Origin: Rhizobiales bacterium CCH10-E5 | GTDB lineage: Bacteria; Pseudomonadota; Alphaproteobacteria; Rhizobiales; Beijerinckiaceae | Length of the DNA stretch: 53,638 bases | NCBI GenBank assembly: GCA_001556125.1 | Contig: LSIG01000041.1 | Location: forward strand, 1-53,638 | Direction of reading: 5' to 3' | Shown here: positions 32,577 through 40,263 of the stretch, piece by piece | Numbering within the stretch: position 1 is the stretch's first letter | Layout of the letters: each line of letters begins with the position of its first letter | Notes under the pieces: model-generated | The model's input: only the letters and a program-made list of their open reading frames with translations | Databases searched by the model: none | Told to the model about the DNA's origin: nothing | Translations under genes and position numbers: made by a program

Positions 32577-33425
32577 CTATTGAACGAGGGGGGACTGGCT
32601 CGCCGCGATCTCGACGCCGGTGATCTCGGCGCGTCCGGCGAGGATCGTGATGTATTGTTGGATCGCCATGCGGCGGACCTTTTCGTCGAGCCAGGCGGCG
32701 ATCCGCGGCCGAACGGCTTCGAAGGGCAGCGGCTGGCCGGGAATGCGGCGCTCGACCCAGACGATGTGGAAGCCGTAGCGGGTCTCGACGGGGTCCTCAC
32801 CGACGGAGCCGATCGGAAGCCGGCCCAGTGCGGTTTCGAACTCCGGCACCGTTTGCCCCGGGCCGATCTGGCCGAGATGTCCGCCGGTCTGGCCCGAGGG
32901 ACAGGCGGAAACGGCCGCGGCCAGCGCGGCGAAGCAGCTGGGATCCTGCTGGATCTGCAGGATCAGCAGCGAGGCCTGGCGGCTCGCCTCCATCCGGGCC
33001 GGCGCGTCGCCCGGCGCCGCCGGCAGCAGGATGTGGCGCGCCTCGATGATCGCAGGCGACTGGAAGCGGATGCGGTTGGCATCGAAATAGCGCCGGCAGC
33101 TGGCCTCGTCGGCCTGTGGCGTCACCACCTCGTCTTCAACGAGCTGGCGGATCAGCGCCTCTTCCTCGGTCTCTCGCCTGCCCTCCCCGTCCTGGGCCGG
33201 CGCGGGAGACAATCCGAGCCGGCGCGCCTCCTGCAGCAGCAGTTCGCGCACGACCAGGGCATGGGCGGCGGCCTGCCAGGCCTCGATCGGCTTTGCGGCC
33301 GGATGGTTTTGCGTCTCCTGCGCGATGGCGGCGCGGGCGATGGCGACGCCATTGACGCTGACGGTCTTCGGCTTGTGCGAAACGGCCGGCTTGACGGCGC
33401 AGGCGGAGGTCGTGGTGTTGGTCAT
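32577..33425 (-). CDS. Parvulin-type peptidyl-prolyl isomerase (NifM/PpiC-like)
   Basis: A 282-residue protein with an N-terminal helical chaperone region (about 35-120) and a C-terminal rotamase domain (about 130-250): EARHILLPAAP, CPSGQTGGHLGQIGPGQTVPEFETALG, and TRYGFHIVWVERRIPG. No signal peptide is seen, so it is probably cytoplasmic like NifM. Parvulins of this type occur within narGHJI operons in several proteobacteria and likely assist folding of a nitrate reductase subunit. It starts 4 bases after the narI stop. Confidence 0.85.
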   Translation of the reverse strand: MTNTTTSACAVKPAVSHKPKTVSVNGVAIARAAIAQETQNHPAAKPIEAWQAAAHALVVRELLLQEARRLGLSPAPAQDGEGRRETEEEALIRQLVEDEVVTPQADEASCRRYFDANRIRFQSPAIIEARHILLPAAPGDAPARMEASRQASLLILQIQQDPSCFAALAAAVSACPSGQTGGHLGQIGPGQTVPEFETALGRLPIGSVGEDPVETRYGFHIVWVERRIPGQPLPFEAVRPRIAAWLDEKVRRMAIQQYITILAGRAEITGVEIAASQSPLVQ

Positions 33426-33429
33426 GATC

Positions 33430-34161
33430 TCACTCCGCCGGCTGGTTGGGGGACCGGGCCGACGGTCCGGCCGTCAGCACGCGGCGTGTCCGGACGACCT
33501 GGTAGCCCTTGCGGCCGAGATACCAGACCGGCGCGGACCAGATGTGGACCAGCCGCGAGAACGGGAAGATCAGGAAGATCGTCATGCCGAGCACGAGATG
33601 GACCAGATAGGGCCAGTTCAGCCCTTGCAGGGTCTGCGCATCGACCGGCTGGACCGTCAGGATGCCCTGCGCCCAGTGCGACAGCACCAGCATGACCGAG
33701 GCGTCGTGGTGGCTGAAGGAATAGGGCAGCGTCACCAGGCCGAGCACGAGCTGGACCCAGAGGATCGCCAGCACGCCGAGGTCCATATATGTCGAGGTCT
33801 GGCGGATGCGCGCGTCGAACAGTCGCCGGTGCAGGAGCAGCGACAGGCCAACGAAGCAGATCGCCCCCGCCACGCCACCCGCCACGATCGCGATGAACTG
33901 CTTCTGCTCGGGCGTGATCACCAGCGTGTAGAGCGCGGTGGGCGTCAAAAGCCCGACCGTGTGACCCATCAGCAAGAAGAGAATGCCGATGTGGAAGAGG
34001 TTGGAGCCCAATGCGAGCTGCTTCTTGCGCAGCATCTGGCTGGACGATGCCTTCCACGTGTACTGCTCGCGGTCGAACCTGATGATCGAGCCGAAGATGA
34101 ATGCCGACAGGCAGACGTAAGGGTACCAGACGAAGAGGATGTGAAAGATCGTGTCGCGCAT
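33430..34161 (-). CDS. narI: NarI, membrane cytochrome b subunit of respiratory nitrate reductase
   Basis: A 243-residue integral membrane protein with five hydrophobic spans. It starts MRDTIFHILFVWYPYVCLSAFIFGSIIRFDREQYTWKASSSQ as family members do. The likely haem b histidines sit in LFHIGILFLLMGHTVGLL (about residues 54-71) and near the end (HLVLGMTIFLIFPFSRLVHIWSAP). It oxidises quinol and passes electrons to NarH. Tight spacing with narJ (5 bp) and the parvulin. A different frame within this interval is a shadow. Confidence 0.94.
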   Translation of the reverse strand: MRDTIFHILFVWYPYVCLSAFIFGSIIRFDREQYTWKASSSQMLRKKQLALGSNLFHIGILFLLMGHTVGLLTPTALYTLVITPEQKQFIAIVAGGVAGAICFVGLSLLLHRRLFDARIRQTSTYMDLGVLAILWVQLVLGLVTLPYSFSHHDASVMLVLSHWAQGILTVQPVDAQTLQGLNWPYLVHLVLGMTIFLIFPFSRLVHIWSAPVWYLGRKGYQVVRTRRVLTAGPSARSPNQPAE

Positions 34162-34166
34162 GGTCT

Positions 34167-34928
34167 TCAGGCTCCCGTGCGGGTCGTGATGCCGGAATGG
34201 GTGACGGTCATACGGGGGCCGGCTCCGGGAACGGGCTCAAGCCCGGGCGCGGGCCGGCGCGCCTGGCGCAGCTTGGCCGACAGCGTGTCCTTTCCGCAGT
34301 CCTCGGCGGCGGCGCCGGGGCCAAACAGAACCTCCTCCTCGGCCCAGGCCGCATCCAGCGCTTCGAGATCGTCGGGCTCCGGATCGGGCTCGGCCAGCAG
34401 CCGTTCGATCATCGCCGCGTCAGGCCGGGCCTGGCTCAGCCGGGCGAGCGCGGAGAAGACCGCCTCATAAGGCGAGCTGCGCTTGCGCAGGCGCTCGCGC
34501 AGCGCTGCAAAGACATGACCCGGCTGGCCGATCAGTTCGATCGCCTCGGCAGCCGTCCGGGTCGCGGCGAATTCGAGGAAGAGCGGCAGGAAGTCCGGGA
34601 GTTCCGTCACCGTCGGCGTGTAGCCGCCGTCCTCGTAGACCTTGATCAGATCGACCATGGCCTGACCGCGGTCGCGGCTCTCGCCATGGACATGCTCGAA
34701 GAGATGCAGCGAGAGCGCCCGCGTCCGGTCGAACAGCAGGATATAGCGCTCCTGCATGTCCATGAGGTCGCCAGCGGCGATGTCGTCGATCAGGAGCGCC
34801 AAGGCACGGCGCTCCGCACGCGGCAGCACGGCCTCGCGCTCGAGCACGCCGATCAGCTCGTCGCGGGCGGCGAGGAGCTCCTCGGTCGGGTAGGACAGGA
34901 GGGCGGAGAGGACCTTCAGCGTCTTCAT
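34167..34928 (-). CDS. narJ: NarJ, nitrate reductase assembly chaperone
   Basis: A 253-residue cytoplasmic chaperone of the NarJ/TorD class: MKTLKVLSALLSYPTEELLAA, YILLFDRTRALSLHLFEHVHGESRDRGQAMVDLIKVYEDGG (about 60-105, signature), ELPDFLPLFLEFAA. It holds apo-NarGH for cofactor loading. Start 34928 gives the normal N-terminus; the frame is open into narH. The last 60 residues are Ala/Pro-rich and variable in the family. Confidence 0.93.
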   Translation of the reverse strand: MKTLKVLSALLSYPTEELLAARDELIGVLEREAVLPRAERRALALLIDDIAAGDLMDMQERYILLFDRTRALSLHLFEHVHGESRDRGQAMVDLIKVYEDGGYTPTVTELPDFLPLFLEFAATRTAAEAIELIGQPGHVFAALRERLRKRSSPYEAVFSALARLSQARPDAAMIERLLAEPDPEPDDLEALDAAWAEEEVLFGPGAAAEDCGKDTLSAKLRQARRPAPGLEPVPGAGPRMTVTHSGITTRTGA

Positions 34929-34929
34929 C

Positions 34930-36456
34930 TCAGAGCGCTCCCATCTTGGGCTTGTCGTTCTTGAGCTTGATGCCGCCGAACAGGTTGACCTTGTCGTCGC
35001 TGGGCAGGCAGCCATCGCCGAAGGAGAAACCGCACTGGCCGCGCAACTCGTAAGCGTCCTGCGTCACCTCGCGATGGGTCGTCGGGATGACGAAGCGGTC
35101 CTCGTAATTGGCGATCGCCATGATGTGGTACATCTGTTCGATTTGGGCGCCGGTGAGGCCGACGCGCCGGGCGATGGCCTCGTCGAGGACGCCGTCGACC
35201 GTCTTGGCGCGCATGTAGGCCCGCATCGCCAGCATCCGCTCCAGCCCGGTCGCGATCGGGGCCTCGTCGCCGGCGGTCAGCAGGTTGGCGAGGTATTTGA
35301 GCGGGATGCGCAGGGATTTGACGTCAGGCATGCCGCCGTCGATGCCCATCTTACCGGCTTCCGCGGCAGCCGTGATCGGCGACAGCGGCGGCACGTACCA
35401 GACCATCGGCAGGGTGCGGTATTCCGGGTGCAGCGGGAAGGCGACTTTCCATTCCATCGCCATCTTCCAGATCGGCGACTGGCGCGCAGCCTCCAACCAG
35501 GCTTCGGAGATGCCGTCGGCGCGCGCCTGGGCGATGACCGCGGGATCGTTGGGATCCATGAAGATCTTGAGCTGCGCCTCGTAGAGGTCCTGCTCGGACG
35601 CGGTCGAAGCCGCCTCTTCGATGCGATCGGCGTCATAGAGCATCACGCCGAGATAGCGGATGCGACCGACGCAGGTTTCCGAGCAGACCGTCGGCTGGCC
35701 GGCCTCGATGCGGGGGTAGCAGAAGATGCACTTCTCCGACTTGCCCGACGACCAGTTGAAATAGATCTTCTTGTAGGGGCAGCCGGAGACGCACATGCGC
35801 CAGCCGCGGCACTTGTCCTGATCGATCAGGACAATGCCGTCCTCCTCGCGCTTATAGATCGCGCCCGAGGGGCAGGCGGCGGCGCAAGTCGGGTTGAGGC
35901 AGTGCTCGCACAGCCTCGGCAGGTACATCATGAAGGTGTTTTCGAACTGGCCGTACATCTCCTTCTGGATGCCCTCGAAATTGGCATCCTTGGAGCGCTT
36001 GGCGAATTCGCCGCCGAGGATCTCCTCCCAGTTCGGCCCCCATTCGATCTTCTCCATGCGCTCGCCGGTGATCAGCGAGCGCGGGCGCGCCGTGGGGAAG
36101 GCTTCCAGCTCGGGCGCCTTCTGGAGATGCTCGTAATCGAAGGTGAAGGGCTCGTAGTAGTCGTCGATCTCGGGCATGTTCGGGTTAGCGAAGATGTTCG
36201 CCAGGATCCGCCATTTGCCGCCGATCTTCGGTTCGATCTTGCCGTTCGCCTTGCGGCGCCAGCCGCCCTTCCACTTGTCCTGGTTTTCCCAGTCCTTGGG
36301 GTAGCCGATGCCGGGCTTGGTCTCGACGTTGTTGAACCAGGCGTATTCCATGCCCTCCCGGTTCGTCCAAACGTTCTTGCAGGTCACCGAGCAGGTGTGG
36401 CAGCCGATGCATTTGTCGAGATTGAGCACCATGCCGATCTGAGCGCGGATTTTCAT
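34930..36456 (-). CDS. narH: NarH, iron-sulphur beta subunit of respiratory nitrate reductase
   Basis: A 508-residue electron-transfer subunit with four ferredoxin-like cysteine groups: CIGCHTCSVTCKN (about residues 16-28), CEHCLNPTCAAACPSG, CRGWRMCVSGCPYKK and CIFCYPRIEAGQPTVCSETC. The Trp in CRGWRMC is the NarH hallmark that makes one cluster [3Fe-4S]. ATG 36456 is preferred to 36474. It starts 14 bases after narG and ends 1 base before narJ. Confidence 0.96.
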   Translation of the reverse strand: MKIRAQIGMVLNLDKCIGCHTCSVTCKNVWTNREGMEYAWFNNVETKPGIGYPKDWENQDKWKGGWRRKANGKIEPKIGGKWRILANIFANPNMPEIDDYYEPFTFDYEHLQKAPELEAFPTARPRSLITGERMEKIEWGPNWEEILGGEFAKRSKDANFEGIQKEMYGQFENTFMMYLPRLCEHCLNPTCAAACPSGAIYKREEDGIVLIDQDKCRGWRMCVSGCPYKKIYFNWSSGKSEKCIFCYPRIEAGQPTVCSETCVGRIRYLGVMLYDADRIEEAASTASEQDLYEAQLKIFMDPNDPAVIAQARADGISEAWLEAARQSPIWKMAMEWKVAFPLHPEYRTLPMVWYVPPLSPITAAAEAGKMGIDGGMPDVKSLRIPLKYLANLLTAGDEAPIATGLERMLAMRAYMRAKTVDGVLDEAIARRVGLTGAQIEQMYHIMAIANYEDRFVIPTTHREVTQDAYELRGQCGFSFGDGCLPSDDKVNLFGGIKLKNDKPKMGAL

Positions 36457-36470
36457 CGTCGTGATCCTTT

Positions 36471-39400
36471 TCACTCTGCGGCTTGGGCGGTGACGGGGGC
36501 GCGCAACGCGTCGGCATGAGGCCGTTCGAGCCAGTCGACGGTCTTGAGCTTGCGGATCACCACGAACTCGTCGCGGTTGGTGCCGATCGTGCCGTAGTAG
36601 TTGAAGTCGTAGGCGAGCTGCGCGTAGCCCCCGATCATGTGCGTCGGGTTGATGACGATGCGCGTGACCGAGTTGTGGATGCCGCCGCGATTGCCGGTCA
36701 TCTCCGAGCCCGGCACGTTCACGATCTTCTCCTGCGCGTGGTACATGAAGAGCGTGCCGTCCTTCATGCGCTGCGAGACCACGGCGCGGGCGACGAGCGC
36801 GCCGTTGCTGTTGAAGGCCTCGACCCAGTCGTTATCGACGATTCCGGCCCGCTTCGCGTCGGTCTCGCTGAGCCAGACGATCGGACCGCCGCGTGACAGC
36901 GTCAGCATCATCAGGTTGTCGGTGTAGGTGGAGTGGATGCCCCATTTCTGGTGCGGCGTGATGAAGTTGAGGACGATCTGCTTCTCGCCGTTCGGCTTCT
37001 GGTCGATCACCGGCGCAGTGGCGCGCAGGTCGAGCGGCGGGCGGTAGACGCACAAGCCAGCGCCGAAAGCGCGCATCCAGAGATGGTCTTGGTAGAGCTG
37101 CTGGCGGCCGGTCAGGGTGCGCCACGGGATCAGCTCGTGGACGTTGGTGTAGCCGGCGTTGTAGCAGACCTTCTCGCTCTCGAGCCCCGACCAGGTCGGG
37201 GCCGAGATGATCTTGCGCGGCTGGGCGATGACGTCGCGGAAGCGGATCTTCTCGTCTTCCTTGGGCAGTGCCAGATGGGTGTGTTCGCGGCCCGTCGCCT
37301 TGCCGAGAGCGGCCCAGGCCTTGACCGCGACCTCGCCATTGGTCTCCGGCGCCAGCATCAGGATCATCTCGGCGGCGTCGATGTCGGTGACGATCTTGGC
37401 CAGCCCCTTGTTGGCTCCTTCCAGATGCACGCCGTTCAGAGCCTTGAGATGTTCGACCTCATGGCCGGTCTTCCAGGCCATGCCCTTGATGCCGTTGCCG
37501 ATCGTGTCCATCAGCGGGCCGAGCGCGGTGAAGCGGGCATAGAGGTTGGGGTAGTCGCGCTCGACCACCGTCACCACCGGCATCGTCTTGCCGGGGATAG
37601 GCTCGCACTCGCCCTTCTTCCAGTCCTTGGGGTCGAAAGCCTGGGCGATCTCGTTGGGGCTGTCGTGCTTGATCGGGTTGAGGACCACGTCCTTCTCGAC
37701 GCCGAGCACTTCGGGCGCGACCTTGGAGAAGGCCTTGGCCAGGCCCTTGTAGATTTCCCAGTCCGAGCGCGCTTCCCAAGCCGGGTCCACCGCGCCGGTC
37801 AGCGGATGGATGAAGGGATGCATGTCGGAGGTGTTGAGGTCGTTCTTCTCGTACCAGGTCGCGGTCGGCAGGACGATGTCGGAGTAGACGCAGGTGGTCG
37901 ACATGCGGAAGTCGAGCGTGACCAGGAGGTCGAGCTTTCCCTCCGGCGCGTGTTCATGCCAGACGGCCTCGGTCGAACGCGCCCTGCCCTCTTGCCCGAG
38001 ATCCTTGCCGAGCACGCCATGGGTGGTGCCGAGCAGGTGCTTGAGGAAGTACTCATGGCCCTTGCCCGATGAGCCGAGCAGGTTCGAGCGCCAGACGAAG
38101 AGGTTGCGCGGCCAGTTGACCGGGTTGTCGGGATCCTCGCAGGACAGCTTCAGCGATCCGTCCTTCAGCGACTTCGCGACGTAATCCTTCGCCTCCATTC
38201 CGGCATCGGCGGCATCCCTGGCGACCTGGAGTGGGTTGGTCTGGAGTTGTGGCGCCGAGGGCAGCCAGCCCATCCGCTCGGCGCGGATGTTGTAGTCGAT
38301 CAGCGTGCCGTCCCAGGGGCCCGCGGGCGCCGTGGGAGAGACGAGATCGGCGATCCGCACGGTCTCGTAGCGCCACTGGTCGGTGTGGGCATAAAAGGCT
38401 GAGGTCGAGTTCTGCTGGCGTGGTGGACGACCCCAGTCGAGTGCGAAGGCGAGCGGCGCCCAGCCGGCCTGCGGGCGCAGCTTCTCCTGGCCGACATAAT
38501 GCGCCCAGCCGCCCCCGGACTGACCCACGCAGCCACACATGATGAGCATGTTCATCACGCCGCGGTAGTTCATGTCGGCGTGGTACCAGTGGTTCATGGC
38601 GGCCCCGATGATGATCATCGAGCGCCCCTTGGTCTTCTCGGCGTTGGTCGCGAATTCGCGAGCGACCTGGATGATCTTGTCACGCGAGACGCCGGTGATC
38701 TTTTCGGCCCAAGCCGGAGTGTAGGGCGTGTCGTCATCGAGCGAGGACGCGACATTGTCCCCGCCATAGCCGCAGTCGACGCCGTAGTTGGCGAGGAAGA
38801 GGTCGTGGACAGAAGCGACGAGCGTCTCGCCCTCCGCGAGCGCCAGGCGCTTCACCGGGACCAGACGCTTCAGCACGCTGCCATGGTCGGTCGAGGCAAA
38901 GTGCTCGTGCTCGATGTTGCCGAAATAGGGGAAGGCGATTTCGGCGAGATCATCCCTGATCTCGGCCAGCGACAGGCGCAGCTTCGTCGGTGCGCCGGCC
39001 GCATCCTTCTCCTCGAGGTTCCATTTGCCGCTCTCACCCCAGCGGAAGCCGATCGCGCCGCCGGGCGCGACGATCTTGCCGGTGGTCTCGTCGAAGGCGA
39101 CGGTCTTCCATTCGGGGTTGTTGGCCTCGCCGAGGCCGGCGTCGAAATCCGACGCCCGGATGAAGCGGTCGGGGACGAGGTTGTCCCCCTGTTTCACCAG
39201 CTTCACCAGCATGGGCATGTCGCTGTACTGGCGGACATAGTCCCGGAAATACGGCACCTGCCGGTCGATATGGTATTCCTTCAGGATGACGTGGCCCATC
39301 GCCATCGCCAGCGCTGAGTCTGTGCCCTGCTTCACGCTCAGCCAGATGTCGCCAAACTTGGCGGCTTCCGAATAGTCGGGGCAGATCACCGCGCTCTTCA

Positions 39401-40223
39401 TGCCCTTGTAGCGGGCTTCCGTATAGAAATGCGCGTCTGGCGTGCGCGTCTGGGGGACGTTGGAGCCCCAAAGGATGATGAAGCCGGCATTGTACCAGTC
39501 GGCGGATTCCGGCACGTCGGTCTGCTCGCCCCAGGTCTGCGGCGAGGCCGGCGGAAGGTCGCAATACCAGTCGTAGAACGACATGCAGACGCCGCCCATC
39601 AGCGACAGGTAGCGCGAGCCAGCCGCATAGGAGACCATCGACATGGCCGGGATCGGCGAGAAGCCGAACACCCGGTCGGGGCCGTAGGTCTTGGCCGTAT
39701 AGGCGTTGGCGGTGGCGATGATCTCGGTTGCTTCGTCCCAGCCGGCCCGCACGAAGCCGCCATGGCCGCGCTTGCTGGTATAAGCGGCGCGCTTCTCCGG
39801 GTTCTCGACGATGCTCTTCCAGGCCGCGACCGGCGTCATCGTGGCGCGGGCCTCGCGCCAGAGCTTGAGCAGCCGGGCCCGGATCAGCGGGTACTTCACC
39901 CGGTTGCCGGAGTAGAGGTACCAGCTATAGGACGCCCCGCGTGAGCAGCCGCGCGGCTCGTGGTTGGGCAAATCGGGCCGGGTCCGCGGATAGTCGGTCT
40001 GCTGCGTCTCCCAGGTGACGATGCCGCCCTTGACGTAGATCTTCCAGGAGCAGGAGCCGGTGCAGTTGGCGCCGTGGGTGGAGCGCACGATCTTGTCGTG
40101 TTGCCAGCGCTTCCGATAGCCGTCCTCCCAGCTCCGGTCTTCGCTGGTCATGACGCCGTGGCCATTGGAGAACGGCTCGGAAACCTTGTTGAAGAAGGTC
40201 AGTCGGTCGAGAAAATGGCTCAT
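36471..40223 (-). CDS. narG: NarG, molybdopterin alpha subunit of membrane-bound nitrate reductase
   Basis: A 1250-residue catalytic subunit, normal for the family. The N-terminal FS0 cluster ligands are in THGANCTGSCSW with a later GCSRG; the His in place of the first Cys is typical. YDWYCDLPPASPQTWGEQTDVPES includes the Asp that binds Mo. Start MSHFLDRLTFFNKV at 40223 is the family N-terminus, with an RR-containing stretch (YRKRWQHDKIVRSTHG). Located 40 bp after narK. With NarHI it couples quinol oxidation to nitrate reduction at the inner side of the membrane. Requires bis-MGD. Confidence 0.97.
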   Translation of the reverse strand: MSHFLDRLTFFNKVSEPFSNGHGVMTSEDRSWEDGYRKRWQHDKIVRSTHGANCTGSCSWKIYVKGGIVTWETQQTDYPRTRPDLPNHEPRGCSRGASYSWYLYSGNRVKYPLIRARLLKLWREARATMTPVAAWKSIVENPEKRAAYTSKRGHGGFVRAGWDEATEIIATANAYTAKTYGPDRVFGFSPIPAMSMVSYAAGSRYLSLMGGVCMSFYDWYCDLPPASPQTWGEQTDVPESADWYNAGFIILWGSNVPQTRTPDAHFYTEARYKGMKSAVICPDYSEAAKFGDIWLSVKQGTDSALAMAMGHVILKEYHIDRQVPYFRDYVRQYSDMPMLVKLVKQGDNLVPDRFIRASDFDAGLGEANNPEWKTVAFDETTGKIVAPGGAIGFRWGESGKWNLEEKDAAGAPTKLRLSLAEIRDDLAEIAFPYFGNIEHEHFASTDHGSVLKRLVPVKRLALAEGETLVASVHDLFLANYGVDCGYGGDNVASSLDDDTPYTPAWAEKITGVSRDKIIQVAREFATNAEKTKGRSMIIIGAAMNHWYHADMNYRGVMNMLIMCGCVGQSGGGWAHYVGQEKLRPQAGWAPLAFALDWGRPPRQQNSTSAFYAHTDQWRYETVRIADLVSPTAPAGPWDGTLIDYNIRAERMGWLPSAPQLQTNPLQVARDAADAGMEAKDYVAKSLKDGSLKLSCEDPDNPVNWPRNLFVWRSNLLGSSGKGHEYFLKHLLGTTHGVLGKDLGQEGRARSTEAVWHEHAPEGKLDLLVTLDFRMSTTCVYSDIVLPTATWYEKNDLNTSDMHPFIHPLTGAVDPAWEARSDWEIYKGLAKAFSKVAPEVLGVEKDVVLNPIKHDSPNEIAQAFDPKDWKKGECEPIPGKTMPVVTVVERDYPNLYARFTALGPLMDTIGNGIKGMAWKTGHEVEHLKALNGVHLEGANKGLAKIVTDIDAAEMILMLAPETNGEVAVKAWAALGKATGREHTHLALPKEDEKIRFRDVIAQPRKIISAPTWSGLESEKVCYNAGYTNVHELIPWRTLTGRQQLYQDHLWMRAFGAGLCVYRPPLDLRATAPVIDQKPNGEKQIVLNFITPHQKWGIHSTYTDNLMMLTLSRGGPIVWLSETDAKRAGIVDNDWVEAFNSNGALVARAVVSQRMKDGTLFMYHAQEKIVNVPGSEMTGNRGGIHNSVTRIVINPTHMIGGYAQLAYDFNYYGTIGTNRDEFVVIRKLKTVDWLERPHADALRAPVTAQAAE

Positions 40224-40263
40224 TGCGGTCCCCTCGAGGGAAGTCGGAATCGGAGGGCGAAGA